Shown one piece after another: positions 25,273-34,002 of a stretch of DNA of 64,000 nucleotides. Origin of the DNA: Citrobacter enshiensis (GTDB taxonomy: Bacteria > Pseudomonadota > Gammaproteobacteria > Enterobacterales > Enterobacteriaceae). The stretch spans positions 4,682,839 through 4,746,838 of the forward strand of contig NZ_CP119862.1 in NCBI RefSeq assembly GCF_029338175.1, given 5' to 3'. The position numbers and the translations under genes were made by a program. How positions within the stretch are numbered: the first letter of the stretch is position 1; each line of letters starts with the position of its first letter. The notes beneath the pieces are model-generated. The model was not told where the DNA came from and did no database searches. It saw only the letters and a list, made by a program, of their open reading frames with translations.

Positions 25273-25402
25273 GATACAAATGGCCCGGAGTGTCCACATT
25301 GCGTCCACACTCAGGGAAATTTAAAACGGTTCAGGACGGTTCCAGCTTTTTGTAATTAGCTGTTTTTACATAGAGTTGGATGTAAGTTACTGATAAAAAA
25401 AA
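25273..25402. other. Prophage right attachment region with Int arm-type sites
   Basis: TGTCCACA at 25291-25298 and CGTCCACA at 25302-25309 (period 11) match the P2 Int arm-site consensus TGTGGACA as I recall it, on the opposite strand. Next come ACGGTTC copies at 25326 and 25336. The junction with host DNA must fall between 25344 and the cpxP terminator. The core cannot be fixed without attL, which is outside the window. P2-family phages are known to use the cpxP-fieF interval. Confidence 0.65.
25320..25343. repeat. Second copy of the 17-base switch-region repeat, likely Cox boxes
   Basis: TTTAAAACGGTTCAGGA at 25320-25336 is identical to 23747-23763. Within it ACGGTTC recurs after ten bases (25326, 25336), one helical turn; the switch-region copy has ACGGTTC then ATGCTTC at the same spacing. 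P2 Cox binds direct repeats both at its promoter and at attP, so this pattern fits Cox boxes. Confidence 0.65.
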
Positions 25403-25421
25403 CCCCCACATCATGTGGGGG
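25394..25421 (-). terminator. cpxP terminator
   Basis: CCCCCAC/GTGGGGG stem (25403-25421) with loop ATCAT; on the leftward strand it is followed by eight T. It lies 40 bases after the cpxP stop and marks host sequence at the prophage border. Confidence 0.9.
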
Positions 25422-25462
25422 GAAGACAGGGATGGTGTCTATGGCAAGGAAAACAGGGTTTG

Positions 25463-25963
25463 TTACTGGGAACGTGAGTTGCTACTACTCAATAAATTCA
25501 ACGATGAACCTTTTTGCCATTGCGCCACGTCGCGCAACTGCTCCATTCGTTGCTGATGTTTCTCATTTAAAACCGCTTGCTGCTCCGGCGTTAACAGGCG
25601 ATACATCTGGTTGCGAACCCTGGCCATTTCGACCTGGCGGGCAACCTGTTCTTGTGCCATTTTTTCTGCCTGAGCGCGCACAGCGCTTTCATCAAATTTT
25701 TCTGCGGTGACAAGGCGATGCATTGTCTCCACTTCGCTAACATTAACAGGAGGCTGTTCGTGTCTTGCCTGCTGCATCAGATCTCTCATCTGTTGACGCT
25801 GATGTTCGGTTAAACTTATGCCGTCAAACATATGGCTCTGCGTACTGCGCTGCGTAGGCCCTTCGCCCTGGTGCCAGTTATCGCCTGTAACGACTTCAGC
25901 AGCGTGGCTTAAAGAACTGAGTGCCAGCGTTGAGGCCATGACGGCAGCGGTAACTTTGCGCAT
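25463..25963 (-). CDS. cpxP: CpxP periplasmic adaptor of envelope stress
   Basis: A 166-residue periplasmic protein (ATG 25963; a GTG one codon earlier is open). The signal peptide is [21 protein letters not shown]. The two LTxxQ motifs are LTEHQRQQM and LTPEQQAVL. It binds CpxA and represses it, and carries misfolded pilin to DegP. Divergent from cpxR with a CpxR box between. It is the most strongly induced member of the Cpx regulon in E. coli. Confidence 0.97.
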   Translation of the reverse strand: MRKVTAAVMASTLALSSLSHAAEVVTGDNWHQGEGPTQRSTQSHMFDGISLTEHQRQQMRDLMQQARHEQPPVNVSEVETMHRLVTAEKFDESAVRAQAEKMAQEQVARQVEMARVRNQMYRLLTPEQQAVLNEKHQQRMEQLRDVAQWQKGSSLNLLSSSNSRSQ

Positions 25964-26043
25964 CACTTGCTCCCAAAATCTTTTCTGTCGCGATTCAACG
26001 AGAGACAGTTTACGATTCGGGCTGCAAACATGCGTCAGGGGGT

Positions 26044-26058
26044 GTAAAACAACGTAAA
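26044..26058. promoter_or_regulatory. CpxR binding site (GTAAA-N5-GTAAA)
   Basis: GTAAAACAACGTAAA is a perfect match to the known CpxR box. It lies in the 150-base divergent gap between cpxP and cpxRA and would give autoactivation of both. Confidence 0.93.
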
Positions 26059-26113
26059 GTCATGGATTAGCGACTCCTGATGACGTAATTTCTGCCTCGG
26101 AGGTATTTAAATA

Positions 26114-26812
26114 ATGAATAAAATCCTGTTAGTTGATGATGACCGAGAGCTGACTTCCCTGTTAAAGGAGCTGCTCGAAATGGAAGGCTTCGATGTGCTG
26201 GTTGCCCATGACGGGGAGCAGGCGCTTGAACTTCTGGACGACAGTATTGATTTACTTTTGCTCGATGTCATGATGCCGAAGAAAAACGGTATCGATACAT
26301 TGAAAGCGCTTCGCCAGACACACCAAACCCCCGTAATCATGCTGACCGCGCGCGGCAGCGAACTGGATCGCGTACTGGGTCTCGAGCTGGGCGCGGACGA
26401 CTATTTACCCAAGCCGTTTAACGACCGCGAACTGGTCGCACGCATCCGCGCTATCCTGCGCCGCTCTCACTGGAGCGAACAACAGCAAAGCAGCGACAAC
26501 GGCTCGCCAACGCTGGAAGTGGATGCATTAAGTCTCAATCCAGGCCGCCAGGAAGCCAGCTTTGATGGTCAAACCCTGGAGTTAACCGGCACCGAATTCA
26601 CCCTGCTCTATTTGCTGGCTCAGCATCTCGGCCAGGTGGTTTCGCGTGAACATTTAAGCCAGGAAGTGCTGGGCAAACGCCTGACGCCGTTTGACCGTGC
26701 GATTGATATGCACATCTCGAACCTGCGCCGTAAGCTGCCGGAACGTAAAGATGGGCATCCGTGGTTTAAAACCCTGCGTGGCCGCGGCTATCTGATGGTC
26801 TCCGCTTCATGA
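26114..26812 (+). CDS. cpxR: Response regulator CpxR
   Basis: A 232-residue OmpR-family regulator. The receiver domain has the acidic pair DD at residues 8-9, phospho-Asp51 in LLLLDVMMPKKNG, Thr in MLTARG and Lys in LPKPF. The C-terminal winged helix contains ISNLRRKLPERKDGHPWFKTLRGRGYLM. It controls folding factors, adhesion and efflux under envelope stress. GGAGGT precedes the ATG; the stop overlaps the cpxA start. Confidence 0.98.
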   Translation: MNKILLVDDDRELTSLLKELLEMEGFDVLVAHDGEQALELLDDSIDLLLLDVMMPKKNGIDTLKALRQTHQTPVIMLTARGSELDRVLGLELGADDYLPKPFNDRELVARIRAILRRSHWSEQQQSSDNGSPTLEVDALSLNPGRQEASFDGQTLELTGTEFTLLYLLAQHLGQVVSREHLSQEVLGKRLTPFDRAIDMHISNLRRKLPERKDGHPWFKTLRGRGYLMVSAS

Positions 26813-28182
26813 TAGGGAGCCTTACCGCGCGCATCTTTGCTATCTTCTGGTTGACGCTGGCACTGGTGTTAATGTTGGTTTTGATGTTACCCAAGCTCGA
26901 CTCACGCCAGATGACCGAGCTACTGGACAGCGAACAGCGCCAGGGGTTGATGATTGAGCAACACGTTGAAGCTGAACTCGCGAACGATCCACCCAACGAC
27001 CTGATGTGGTGGCGTCGCTTGTTCCGGGCGATTGACAAGTGGGCGCCGCCTGGACAGCGGTTATTGCTTGTCACTACAGAAGGACGCGTGATCGGCGCAG
27101 AACGCAACGAAATGCAGATCATTCGTAACTTTATTGGTCAGGCGGATAACGCCGATCATCCGCAGAAGAAAAAGTATGGCCGCGTTGAGATGGTGGGACC
27201 GTTCTCCGTCAGGGATGGCGAAGATAACTACCAACTCTATCTGATCCGCCCGGCCAGCAGTTCGCAATCCGATTTTATTAATCTGCTGTTTGATCGTCCT
27301 CTGCTATTGCTGATTGTGACGATGCTGGTCAGCACTCCACTGCTTCTCTGGCTGGCCTGGAGCCTGGCAAAACCGGCGCGTAAGCTCAAAAACGCGGCGG
27401 ATGAAGTGGCGCAGGGGAACTTACGACAACATCCGGAACTGGAAGCAGGTCCGCAGGAATTTCACGCGGCAGGCGCCAGCTTTAACCAAATGGTGACCGC
27501 GCTTGAGCGGATGATGACCACGCAACAGCGTCTGCTGTCGGACATCTCTCACGAACTGAGAACTCCGCTGACACGTCTGCAGCTCGGCACAGCCCTGCTG
27601 CGTCGCCGTAGCGGCGAGAGTAAAGAGCTGGAGCGTATTGAAACCGAAGCGCACCGACTCGACAGCATGATCAACGACCTGTTAGTGATGTCGCGCAATC
27701 AGCAGAAAAACGCGCTGGTCAGCGAAACGATGAAAGCCAATCATCTGTGGGGCGATGTGCTGGATAACGCCGCCTTCGAAGCCGAGCAGATGGGTAAATC
27801 GTTGACGGTGAATTTCCCGCCGGGACCGTGGCCGCTCTATGGCAACCCGAATGCCCTGGAAAGCGCGCTGGAGAATATTGTCCGTAACGCCCTACGCTAT
27901 TCACACACGAAGATTGAAGTCGGCTTCGCGGTGGACAAAGACGGGATCACGATTACCGTGGACGACGATGGTCCGGGCGTCAGTCCTGAAGACCGGGAAC
28001 AGATTTTCCGACCGTTCTACCGTACCGACGAGGCGCGCGATCGCGAATCCGGCGGTACCGGCCTGGGTCTGGCGATCGTTGAAACCGCCATTCAGCAACA
28101 TCGTGGCTGGGTCAAAGCGGAAGACAGCCCGCTGGGTGGTTTACGCCTGGTGATCTGGCTACCGTTGTATAAACGCGCTTAA
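26809..28182 (+). CDS. cpxA: Sensor histidine kinase CpxA
   Basis: A 457-residue inner-membrane kinase. TM1 is residues about 7-28, the periplasmic sensor about 29-163, TM2 about 164-186, then HAMP, DHp with His248 in SDISHELRTPLTRL, and the ATPase with N box (ENIVRNALRYS), DDDGPGV and GTGLGLAIV. It phosphorylates CpxR in response to envelope stress and dephosphorylates it otherwise. Coupled to cpxR by a four-base overlap. Confidence 0.98.
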   Translation: MIGSLTARIFAIFWLTLALVLMLVLMLPKLDSRQMTELLDSEQRQGLMIEQHVEAELANDPPNDLMWWRRLFRAIDKWAPPGQRLLLVTTEGRVIGAERNEMQIIRNFIGQADNADHPQKKKYGRVEMVGPFSVRDGEDNYQLYLIRPASSSQSDFINLLFDRPLLLLIVTMLVSTPLLLWLAWSLAKPARKLKNAADEVAQGNLRQHPELEAGPQEFHAAGASFNQMVTALERMMTTQQRLLSDISHELRTPLTRLQLGTALLRRRSGESKELERIETEAHRLDSMINDLLVMSRNQQKNALVSETMKANHLWGDVLDNAAFEAEQMGKSLTVNFPPGPWPLYGNPNALESALENIVRNALRYSHTKIEVGFAVDKDGITITVDDDGPGVSPEDREQIFRPFYRTDEARDRESGGTGLGLAIVETAIQQHRGWVKAEDSPLGGLRLVIWLPLYKRA

Positions 28183-28187
28183 TTGTG

Positions 28188-28219
28188 GCGCCGGGCATCT
28201 ACCCGGCGCACAATTTTTT
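28188..28219. terminator. Terminator between cpxA and yiiM
   Basis: GCGCCGGG/CCCGGCGC with loop CATCTA (28188-28209), followed by a T run on the plus strand. The convergent yiiM gene ends within a few bases, so it probably serves both. Confidence 0.85.
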
Positions 28220-28892
28220 ATTTTCCCCACAAACGACGCGAATAATCTTCGAACTTTCCGCTCAAGCGCCGCTTCTGCATCGTTCTGGTCCAGCTTTTTG
28301 ATAATCCTGCCGCCGACAACAAACGGTGATACTGAGCATCATCAAACGGCATATGCCAGGCGATGGCGATCGCCTCCTGTACCGTGACATCACTGACGCG
28401 CGACACCAGAACCAGCGGCGCATCCGCCGAGACTTTCCCGGCAGCGATGACGCTGTACAACCAACCCGTTTTACCGGCGTTTTGCATCTGGCTCGCCATG
28501 TCACTGATGCCGAAATGGTAGTTTAATTTGAAGCAGGGCGAACGCGGTTGCGTCACCTGAATCAGCGTCTCTCCCCACTGGAAGATATCGCCAATATAGA
28601 CATTCTGTTCAGTCAGACCGTCGGTTGAGAGGTTTTCACCAAACGCGGGCGCGACAAACCGATCCGCCTGCTCCGGGAATTCCCGAGCCCAGTGCAGGTA
28701 ATGCTCTCGCGGATAATGGCACAGTGCGCGATCGGGCCCACCGTGGATTTTCGCCTCCGCCTGCTCATCGCCCGCCAGACCCAGCTCCGTCAGCATCAGT
28801 TCGCCATCGACCTGGATCTTCGCAATGGCGCTGGGACGGCTTCCCGTATAGTCCAGAACCTTGCCTGTAAACACCTCGACTGGATATCGCAT
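28218..28892 (-). CDS. yiiM: YiiM, MOSC-domain molybdoenzyme
   Basis: A 224-residue MOSC protein. E. coli YiiM reduces N-hydroxylated bases such as 6-hydroxylaminopurine and carries molybdenum cofactor on the conserved cysteine seen in TQPRSPCFKLNYHFG. GGPDRALCHYPREHYLHW and FGENLSTDGL are family signatures. Convergent with cpxA, as in E. coli. Confidence 0.93.
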   Translation of the reverse strand: MRYPVEVFTGKVLDYTGSRPSAIAKIQVDGELMLTELGLAGDEQAEAKIHGGPDRALCHYPREHYLHWAREFPEQADRFVAPAFGENLSTDGLTEQNVYIGDIFQWGETLIQVTQPRSPCFKLNYHFGISDMASQMQNAGKTGWLYSVIAAGKVSADAPLVLVSRVSDVTVQEAIAIAWHMPFDDAQYHRLLSAAGLSKSWTRTMQKRRLSGKFEDYSRRLWGK

Positions 28893-29045
28893 CTGTCCCC
28901 TCTCCCCAATAAATAATCCTCATTAGAGCATATTTATTTTACCTCAGCCGCTCAAAATGAGAGCCGGATTCACACGATGAATGGCCAGACATGCTATCAA
29001 TTAGGATGATTTTAAAACGCCATTTCATAACAAGGAGTCAACAAC

Positions 29046-29942
29046 GTGACAGTACAATCGCAATTTGCTGGTGTCTGGTGTCCCTCCATTACGCCGATGG
29101 ATAATGATGGAAACGTCGATCTCTCCGGTCTGAAGCATCATCTCAAGCGCCTTACCGACGCCAAAATCGATGTTATTTTGCTGATGGGCAGCATCGGCGA
29201 ATTTGCCTCTTTTAGCCTCGAAGAACGGCTGATGCTGATCCGGGAAGCCAGAGCAATGAGCTCGCTGAAGATGGTCGCCAACGTCTCCTCCACCTGTATG
29301 AACGACGTTTTACAGATGGCGCAGGAAGCCGACAAAGTGGGTTACGATGCGGTGATGGTATTGCCGCCGTACTATTACGGACAAACAGCAAAACAGCTCC
29401 TGAGCTATTTCCGCAAGCTTGGCGGCGCATTGCGCGGAAAATGGTTTGCCTACAATTTCCCGGCACGCACCGGCTGTGATTTAACCCCTGACATGGTAGC
29501 GACTCTCGCCTCCGAGTTCCCCAATTTTGCCGGTATTAAGGATACCGTCGATTGCCAGTCCCACACCCGCAGCATGATTCAGACCACCCGTGCCGTGCGT
29601 GATGACTTTGCCGTACTCTCCGGCTATGACGAGTATTACATCCCTAACCTGATGGCGGGAGGCGCAGGGATCATTTCCGGATTAAACAACGTGATGCCTG
29701 AGCTTTTTGTCAACGCGCGCGAGGCGTTTAAACAGGGCGATTTGCACGCGTTACGTGAAATTCAAGACAAGATCGGTACCTATATGTCCATTTACGCGAT
29801 CGGTGAAGATTTTGTCACCACGATTAAAACCGTGGTATCGCGTAAATTTGGTTATTGCACCGGGGTTTCGCGCAATGCAGGCGGTGAGCTGAGCGAGAAT
29901 GAATGTCGAACGATTGACGAGGTGTTTTTGACAAAAGGTTGA
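29046..29942 (+). CDS. DapA/NanA-superfamily aldolase
   Basis: A 298-residue TIM-barrel Schiff-base lyase. The active lysine is Lys165 in FAGIKDT and the catalytic tyrosine Tyr136 in AYNFP; GSIGEFASFS replaces the usual GTTGE substrate loop. This fits YagE-like 2-keto-3-deoxy sugar acid aldolases rather than true DapA, but the substrate cannot be read from sequence. In K-12 this interval holds the kdgT transporter. It is a single gene with its own 150-base upstream gap. Confidence 0.82.
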   Translation: MTVQSQFAGVWCPSITPMDNDGNVDLSGLKHHLKRLTDAKIDVILLMGSIGEFASFSLEERLMLIREARAMSSLKMVANVSSTCMNDVLQMAQEADKVGYDAVMVLPPYYYGQTAKQLLSYFRKLGGALRGKWFAYNFPARTGCDLTPDMVATLASEFPNFAGIKDTVDCQSHTRSMIQTTRAVRDDFAVLSGYDEYYIPNLMAGGAGIISGLNNVMPELFVNAREAFKQGDLHALREIQDKIGTYMSIYAIGEDFVTTIKTVVSRKFGYCTGVSRNAGGELSENECRTIDEVFLTKG

Positions 29943-29950
29943 GTCATGCA

Positions 29951-29976
29951 GCCTGATGGCGTTACCGCCATCAGGC
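29951..29976. terminator. Bidirectional terminator between the aldolase gene and sodA
   Basis: An 11-base perfect stem GCCTGATGGCG/CGCCATCAGGC with a TTAC loop lies between the two convergent genes. It resembles an extragenic palindrome of the REP type as well. Confidence 0.8.
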
Positions 29977-29987
29977 AACAATCAGAC

Positions 29988-30608
29988 TTATTTTTTCGCG
30001 GCGAAACGCGCTGCAGCTTCGTCCCAGTTCACCACGTTCCAGAACTCTTTAATGTAGTCCGGACGGCGGTTCTGGAATTTCAGGTAGTAAGCGTGTTCCC
30101 ACACGTCCAGACCGACGATCGGGAAGCCAGACGCGCCAGAGACAGCTTCGCCCATCAGCGGGGAATCCTGGTTTGCGGTAGACACTACAGCCAGTTTGTC
30201 GCCTTTCAGCACCAGCCATGCCCAGCCAGAACCAAAGCGGGTAGCCGCCGCTTTCTCAAACTCAGCTTTGAAGTTATCAACGGAACCGAAGTCACGCTCG
30301 ATAGCGGCTTTCAGGTCGCCCTGCAGGGTGGTGCCGATTTTCAGGCCTTTCCAGAACAGGCTGTGGTTAGCGTGACCGCCCGCGTTGTTACGCAGTACGG
30401 TTTTCTTGTCCGCTGGCAGTTGATCCAGTTTTGCAATCAGCTCTTCGGCAGACAGGCCAGCGAATTCTGGCAGGCTTTCCAGCGCCGCATTGGCATTGTT
30501 GACATAGGCTTGATGGTGTTTGGTGTGGTGAATTTCCATCGTCTGCTTATCGAAGTGCGGTTCCAGTGCATCGTAAGCGTACGGCAGGGATGGCAGGGTA
30601 TAACTCAT
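29988..30608 (-). CDS. sodA: Manganese superoxide dismutase SodA
   Basis: The ATG at 30608 gives [20 protein letters not shown], 206 residues; the frame is open further upstream but that stretch is the promoter. Metal ligands are His27, His82, and Asp168/His172 in [14 protein letters not shown] lies eight bases upstream. It converts superoxide to peroxide in the cytoplasm. A Fur box upstream fits the known iron control. Confidence 0.98.
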   Translation of the reverse strand: MSYTLPSLPYAYDALEPHFDKQTMEIHHTKHHQAYVNNANAALESLPEFAGLSAEELIAKLDQLPADKKTVLRNNAGGHANHSLFWKGLKIGTTLQGDLKAAIERDFGSVDNFKAEFEKAAATRFGSGWAWLVLKGDKLAVVSTANQDSPLMGEAVSGASGFPIVGLDVWEHAYYLKFQNRRPDYIKEFWNVVNWDEAAARFAAKK

Positions 30609-30682
30609 AATCATCTCCATTATTATCGAGCGGCTGGGTGTTAATGCCGCGTAAGCAGTTGGTTCATTATAGTTAATTAAAT

Positions 30683-30701
30683 GATATTGAAAATGATTAT
30701 C
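30683..30701. promoter_or_regulatory. Fur box of sodA
   Basis: GATATTGAAAATGATTATC matches 16 of 19 positions of the Fur consensus and lies about 75-95 bases upstream of the sodA start, where promoter elements are expected. Confidence 0.85.
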
Positions 30702-30750
30702 AATGCCGTACTTTTCATAAGGGTATAACCTCTCGCCCACATACCAAAGA

Positions 30751-30766
30751 TGTGAACTAAATCACC
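30751..30766 (+). promoter_or_regulatory. CRP site upstream of rhaT
   Basis: TGTGA-ACTAAA-TCACC matches the CRP consensus at nine of ten conserved positions, 129 bases before the rhaT ATG. The AGAAGG-type sequence at about 30809-30815 could be part of a RhaS site, as rhaT in E. coli needs CRP and RhaS. Confidence 0.75.
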
Positions 30767-30894
30767 CGCTTAACGCGCCTATTGCCAAAAAGAACAAAAA
30801 AGCGGCAACGGGAAGAAGGTTAAGAAACTGCGCAATTTTTACACTCATCACGTCGAAGGGGTAACGCGACAATAAAAACGATGAGGATGACGTT

Positions 30895-31929
30895 ATGAGT
30901 AACGCGATTACGATGGGTATTTTTTGGCATTTGATAGGTGCGGCCAGTGCAGCCTGTTTCTATGCCCCGTTTAAGCAAGTAAAACAGTGGTCATGGGAAA
31001 CGATGTGGTCGGTTGGCGGGATTGTCTCCTGGATTATCCTGCCGTGGACCATCAGCGCCCTGCTGCTGCCCGATTTTTGGGCCTACTACAGCTCTTTTAA
31101 CCTTTCTACTTTATTACCTGTTTTCCTGTTTGGCGCCATGTGGGGTATCGGCAATATTAACTACGGTCTGACCATGCGCTACCTCGGTATGTCGATGGGG
31201 ATTGGTATCGCGATTGGCATTACGCTGATTGTCGGTACGCTGATGACGCCCATTCTCAACGGTAACTTCGATGTCCTGATCAACACGGAAGGCGGACGCA
31301 TGACGCTGCTTGGCGTGTTGGTGGCGCTGATCGGCGTGGGGATTGTGACCCGTGCCGGGCAGTTGAAAGAGCGTAAAATGGGCATCAAAGCCGAAGAGTT
31401 CAACCTGAAAAAAGGTCTGCTGCTGGCGGTAATGTGCGGGATCTTCTCTGCCGGAATGTCCTTCGCGATGAACGCCGCCAAACCGATGCATGAAGCCGCT
31501 GCCGCCCTCGGCGTAGACCCGCTGTATGTCGCCCTGCCCAGCTACGTGGTGATCATGGGTGGCGGCGCACTGGTCAACCTGGGCTTCTGCTTCGTTCGTC
31601 TGGCAAAAGTAAAAAATCTGTCGATAACAGCCGATTTCTCGCTGGCAAAATCCCTGATCATCACCAACGTGCTGCTGTCGGCGCTGGGCGGTCTGATGTG
31701 GTATTTGCAGTTCTTCTTCTACGCCTGGGGCCACGCACGCATTCCGGCGCAGTATGACTACATCAGCTGGATGCTGCACATGAGTTTCTACGTCCTGTGC
31801 GGCGGTATTGTCGGGCTGGTGTTGAAAGAGTGGAAAAACGCCGGTCGACGTCCTGTGAGTGTGCTGAGTCTGGGCTGCGTGGTGATTATCATCGCCGCCA
31901 ATATTGTCGGAATGGGAATGGCGAGTTAG
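30895..31929 (+). CDS. rhaT: L-rhamnose/proton symporter RhaT
   Basis: A 344-residue inner-membrane transporter with ten predicted hydrophobic segments ([52 protein letters not shown]). It belongs to the drug/metabolite transporter superfamily and imports L-rhamnose with a proton. A GAGGATGAC site precedes the ATG. It sits next to rhaR, with ends overlapping by four bases in convergent orientation. Confidence 0.97.
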   Translation: MSNAITMGIFWHLIGAASAACFYAPFKQVKQWSWETMWSVGGIVSWIILPWTISALLLPDFWAYYSSFNLSTLLPVFLFGAMWGIGNINYGLTMRYLGMSMGIGIAIGITLIVGTLMTPILNGNFDVLINTEGGRMTLLGVLVALIGVGIVTRAGQLKERKMGIKAEEFNLKKGLLLAVMCGIFSAGMSFAMNAAKPMHEAAAALGVDPLYVALPSYVVIMGGGALVNLGFCFVRLAKVKNLSITADFSLAKSLIITNVLLSALGGLMWYLQFFFYAWGHARIPAQYDYISWMLHMSFYVLCGGIVGLVLKEWKNAGRRPVSVLSLGCVVIIIAANIVGMGMAS

Positions 31930-32774
31930 TCGCTATGATGACTGAGATGACGCCACTGGCTTGGCGTCATCCCGGTTTCCCGCGTGAACACCACTGAAAA
32001 ATAGTTACTGTCCTCAAACCCACATTGCATCGAAATCTCACCGATCATCAGGCGGCTATGCTGGAGCAAATATTGTGCGTGGCAAACGCGGATCTGGCGC
32101 AAATATTGGTTGATGGTCATGCCGGTTTGGGCGCGAAACTGCTGGCGCAACACGCGTTCACTGCAGGCTTCCCTGGCGCAAAATTCATCCAGCGCAAACG
32201 GGTGCTCCAGGCTGCCCGCCAGCGCAGTAATCAGTTTGTCCAATAGCGTTTCACTTGAGGTAGCAGGAAGATTATCCGTGGCATAGCGATGGCGTTTCAG
32301 GATCATCACCAGTTGCCCAAACAGCAGCTCCGCCATACCGTTAGCCAACGGGCAGCGCTGCTGACTTTCATGCTCAAGTTGGCTGATAACCTGCCGCGCC
32401 TGAGTCATACCTGCGCTGGTCAGACGCCAGTGCGGCTGCCATTGGGTGCCGTTAAATCCAGGTATCGCCTCTTCCCACTGCAGATTCAGCTTCAGCCGCT
32501 CCGGGCAGTAGATGATGTTCTGTAATACCAGATCGTTAACAGACGTGTAGGAGTGTTTATCTTCGGCGCGAATATAGAACAGGTCGCCGCGCGTAATGCG
32601 ATACGGGCGTTCATTGAGCACATGCAAACCGTTGCCACGCCAGACCAGCACCAGTTCACAAAAATCATGGGTGTGTTCCGCAAATACATTTTGCGGATAG
32701 CGATCGGCGACAGCAACCGCCTGCGCGTCGCTTGCAAAAAAGTCGGCTTTATGAAGAACGAGCTGATTTGCCAC
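31926..32774 (-). CDS. rhaR: Transcriptional activator RhaR
   Basis: A 282-residue AraC-family regulator (from the second of two tandem GTG codons, giving the length I recall for E. coli RhaR; the first at 32777 adds one residue). The N-terminal cupin ([21 protein letters not shown]) binds L-rhamnose; the C-terminal double helix-turn-helix ends [23 protein letters not shown]. RhaR activates rhaSR transcription. Confidence 0.95.
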   Translation of the reverse strand: MANQLVLHKADFFASDAQAVAVADRYPQNVFAEHTHDFCELVLVWRGNGLHVLNERPYRITRGDLFYIRAEDKHSYTSVNDLVLQNIIYCPERLKLNLQWEEAIPGFNGTQWQPHWRLTSAGMTQARQVISQLEHESQQRCPLANGMAELLFGQLVMILKRHRYATDNLPATSSETLLDKLITALAGSLEHPFALDEFCAREACSERVLRQQFRAQTGMTINQYLRQIRVCHAQYLLQHSRLMIGEISMQCGFEDSNYFSVVFTRETGMTPSQWRHLSHHSD

Positions 32775-32862
32775 CACATCACCCCAACCAATAACAACAT
32801 TATATTATGCGTCAAGCGGCGGCAAAAAACGTTGATATACTCGTCATACTTCAGCATCTGCG

Positions 32863-33699
32863 TTATTGCAGCAATGCGTCGCGTCCCTGGCGGATATCAC
32901 GCGGCGACCAGTCAAATTCGCGGCGAAAAAGCGTCGAAAAGTGGTTACTGTCGCCAAATCCGCAGCGATAGGCGATATCGGTAACACTGTCATCGCTGTG
33001 GCGTAGCAGATGACGCGCTTTAATTAAACGCAGCCGGTTCAGATAGCGCTGCGGCGTCAGCCCGGTTTGTTGTTTCAACTGACGGTGCAAGGTGCGTAAT
33101 GAGAGCGAAAACCGATCGGCCACGGCTTCCCAGCAAACCTCTTCGGCAAAGTGATCTTCCAGCCAGGCCATCAGGTGATTCAGCCGCGCATCATTATCCG
33201 TCGCCCCTTCCATCAGACTGCTTCTGCGTAGCAATACCAGCAACTGCATAAACACGATTTCGCGGTTGGCAATCGCTGGCGTATCCATCTCTTCATCGGG
33301 TTGTTCCAGCTGAGCAACCAACTGGCGCACCTGCTGTAACACCCCCTGGTTTACCCGCCAGTGGGACGGATACAGCCCATCCTGTTCCTGCGGTAAAAGC
33401 TGGTTCAGCCCTGCCAGAAACTGGAACGCATCCGGCGAACGATAGAGCACATTGGTCAGGCACAGATTGTCAGTATGTTCATACATGTGTCGGTCATGAT
33501 CGCGAACAAAACAGACGGTGCCGCCGCTAATGGTGTACGGCTGTCCGTTGAACACATGAATGCCCGTGCCATGTTCAACGATCACGATTTCATGAAAATC
33601 ATGATGGTGTTCAGGAAAAGCAGACTGAGGAAGCCGGGGTTCAATGGCGATGGGGGCTTTACCTGACGGAAAAAAATCCACGCTGTGCAATAGGGTCAT
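32863..33699 (-). CDS. rhaS: Transcriptional activator RhaS
   Basis: A 278-residue AraC-family regulator, the same length as E. coli RhaS. The cupin part is [25 protein letters not shown] and the DNA-binding part includes [18 protein letters not shown] and [17 protein letters not shown]. With L-rhamnose it activates rhaBAD and rhaT. First gene of rhaSR, divergent from rhaB. Confidence 0.97.
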   Translation of the reverse strand: MTLLHSVDFFPSGKAPIAIEPRLPQSAFPEHHHDFHEIVIVEHGTGIHVFNGQPYTISGGTVCFVRDHDRHMYEHTDNLCLTNVLYRSPDAFQFLAGLNQLLPQEQDGLYPSHWRVNQGVLQQVRQLVAQLEQPDEEMDTPAIANREIVFMQLLVLLRRSSLMEGATDNDARLNHLMAWLEDHFAEEVCWEAVADRFSLSLRTLHRQLKQQTGLTPQRYLNRLRLIKARHLLRHSDDSVTDIAYRCGFGDSNHFSTLFRREFDWSPRDIRQGRDALLQ

Positions 33700-33877
33700 G
33701 ATGGCTTCCTGACATGAAGTGGAACATGACCGAAATAGTAATTAAGGGGTCGCCACCTCACCTTAAAGTTTTGACACGAAAGCACGCATATCCGGTCATT
33801 TTTTCAAGACAGGGCAGGAAAGTTCGCTAAATGCGGTCGCCGTCACATCAGCTAAAAACAGGCTCATTACTGGAAAC

Positions 33878-33950
33878 TGTGAACGTCATCACGTTCATCT
33901 TTGCTTTCTTGCCAGCGGCTAATTTTGGCTGTCAGTAGCAAGAAGGTACC
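33878..33950 (+). promoter_or_regulatory. rhaBAD control region: CRP site and RhaS site
   Basis: TGTGA-ACGTCA-TCACG at 33878-33893 is a CRP site. Directly downstream, 33896-33947 matches the E. coli RhaS site layout: CTTTCTTGC (33904-33912) and GCAAGAAGG (33938-33946) form inverted half-sites. TAGACT near 33967 may be the -10. The rest of the 303-base gap serves the divergent rhaSR promoter. Confidence 0.82.
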
Positions 33951-34002
33951 TTTTCCCCGGGGTTCTTAGACTCATTGCCATCACTCCTGGAAGGACCTCA
34001 TT

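Larger units (their letters stand above)
1..25402. mobile_element. P2/HP1-type prophage, incomplete at the left window edge
   Basis: Continuous phage gene content runs from the window start to the integrase that ends at 25272. It covers virion morphogenesis, lysis, packaging, HUH replication, Cox, C repressor and Int. The right junction must lie between the phage-type sites downstream of int (last at 25343) and the cpxP terminator hairpin at 25403. The left junction is outside the window, so attL cannot be compared. Lysogeny and replication proteins are P2-type; the sheath-tube-lysis-chaperone-tape order is that of HP1/K139 phages. No P2 V, X, U or D equivalent is seen inside the window. I saw no broken structural gene, so the prophage may be functional. 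Confidence 0.95.

Noticed and set aside
25273-25462. tRNA gene as integration target
   Set aside because: No cloverleaf is visible at the right end; the prophage border lies by the cpxP terminator.
30609-30740. N-terminal extension of SodA
   Set aside because: The open frame continues upstream of MSYTLPS, but this DNA carries the promoter and Fur box and the extension has no counterpart in SodA proteins.
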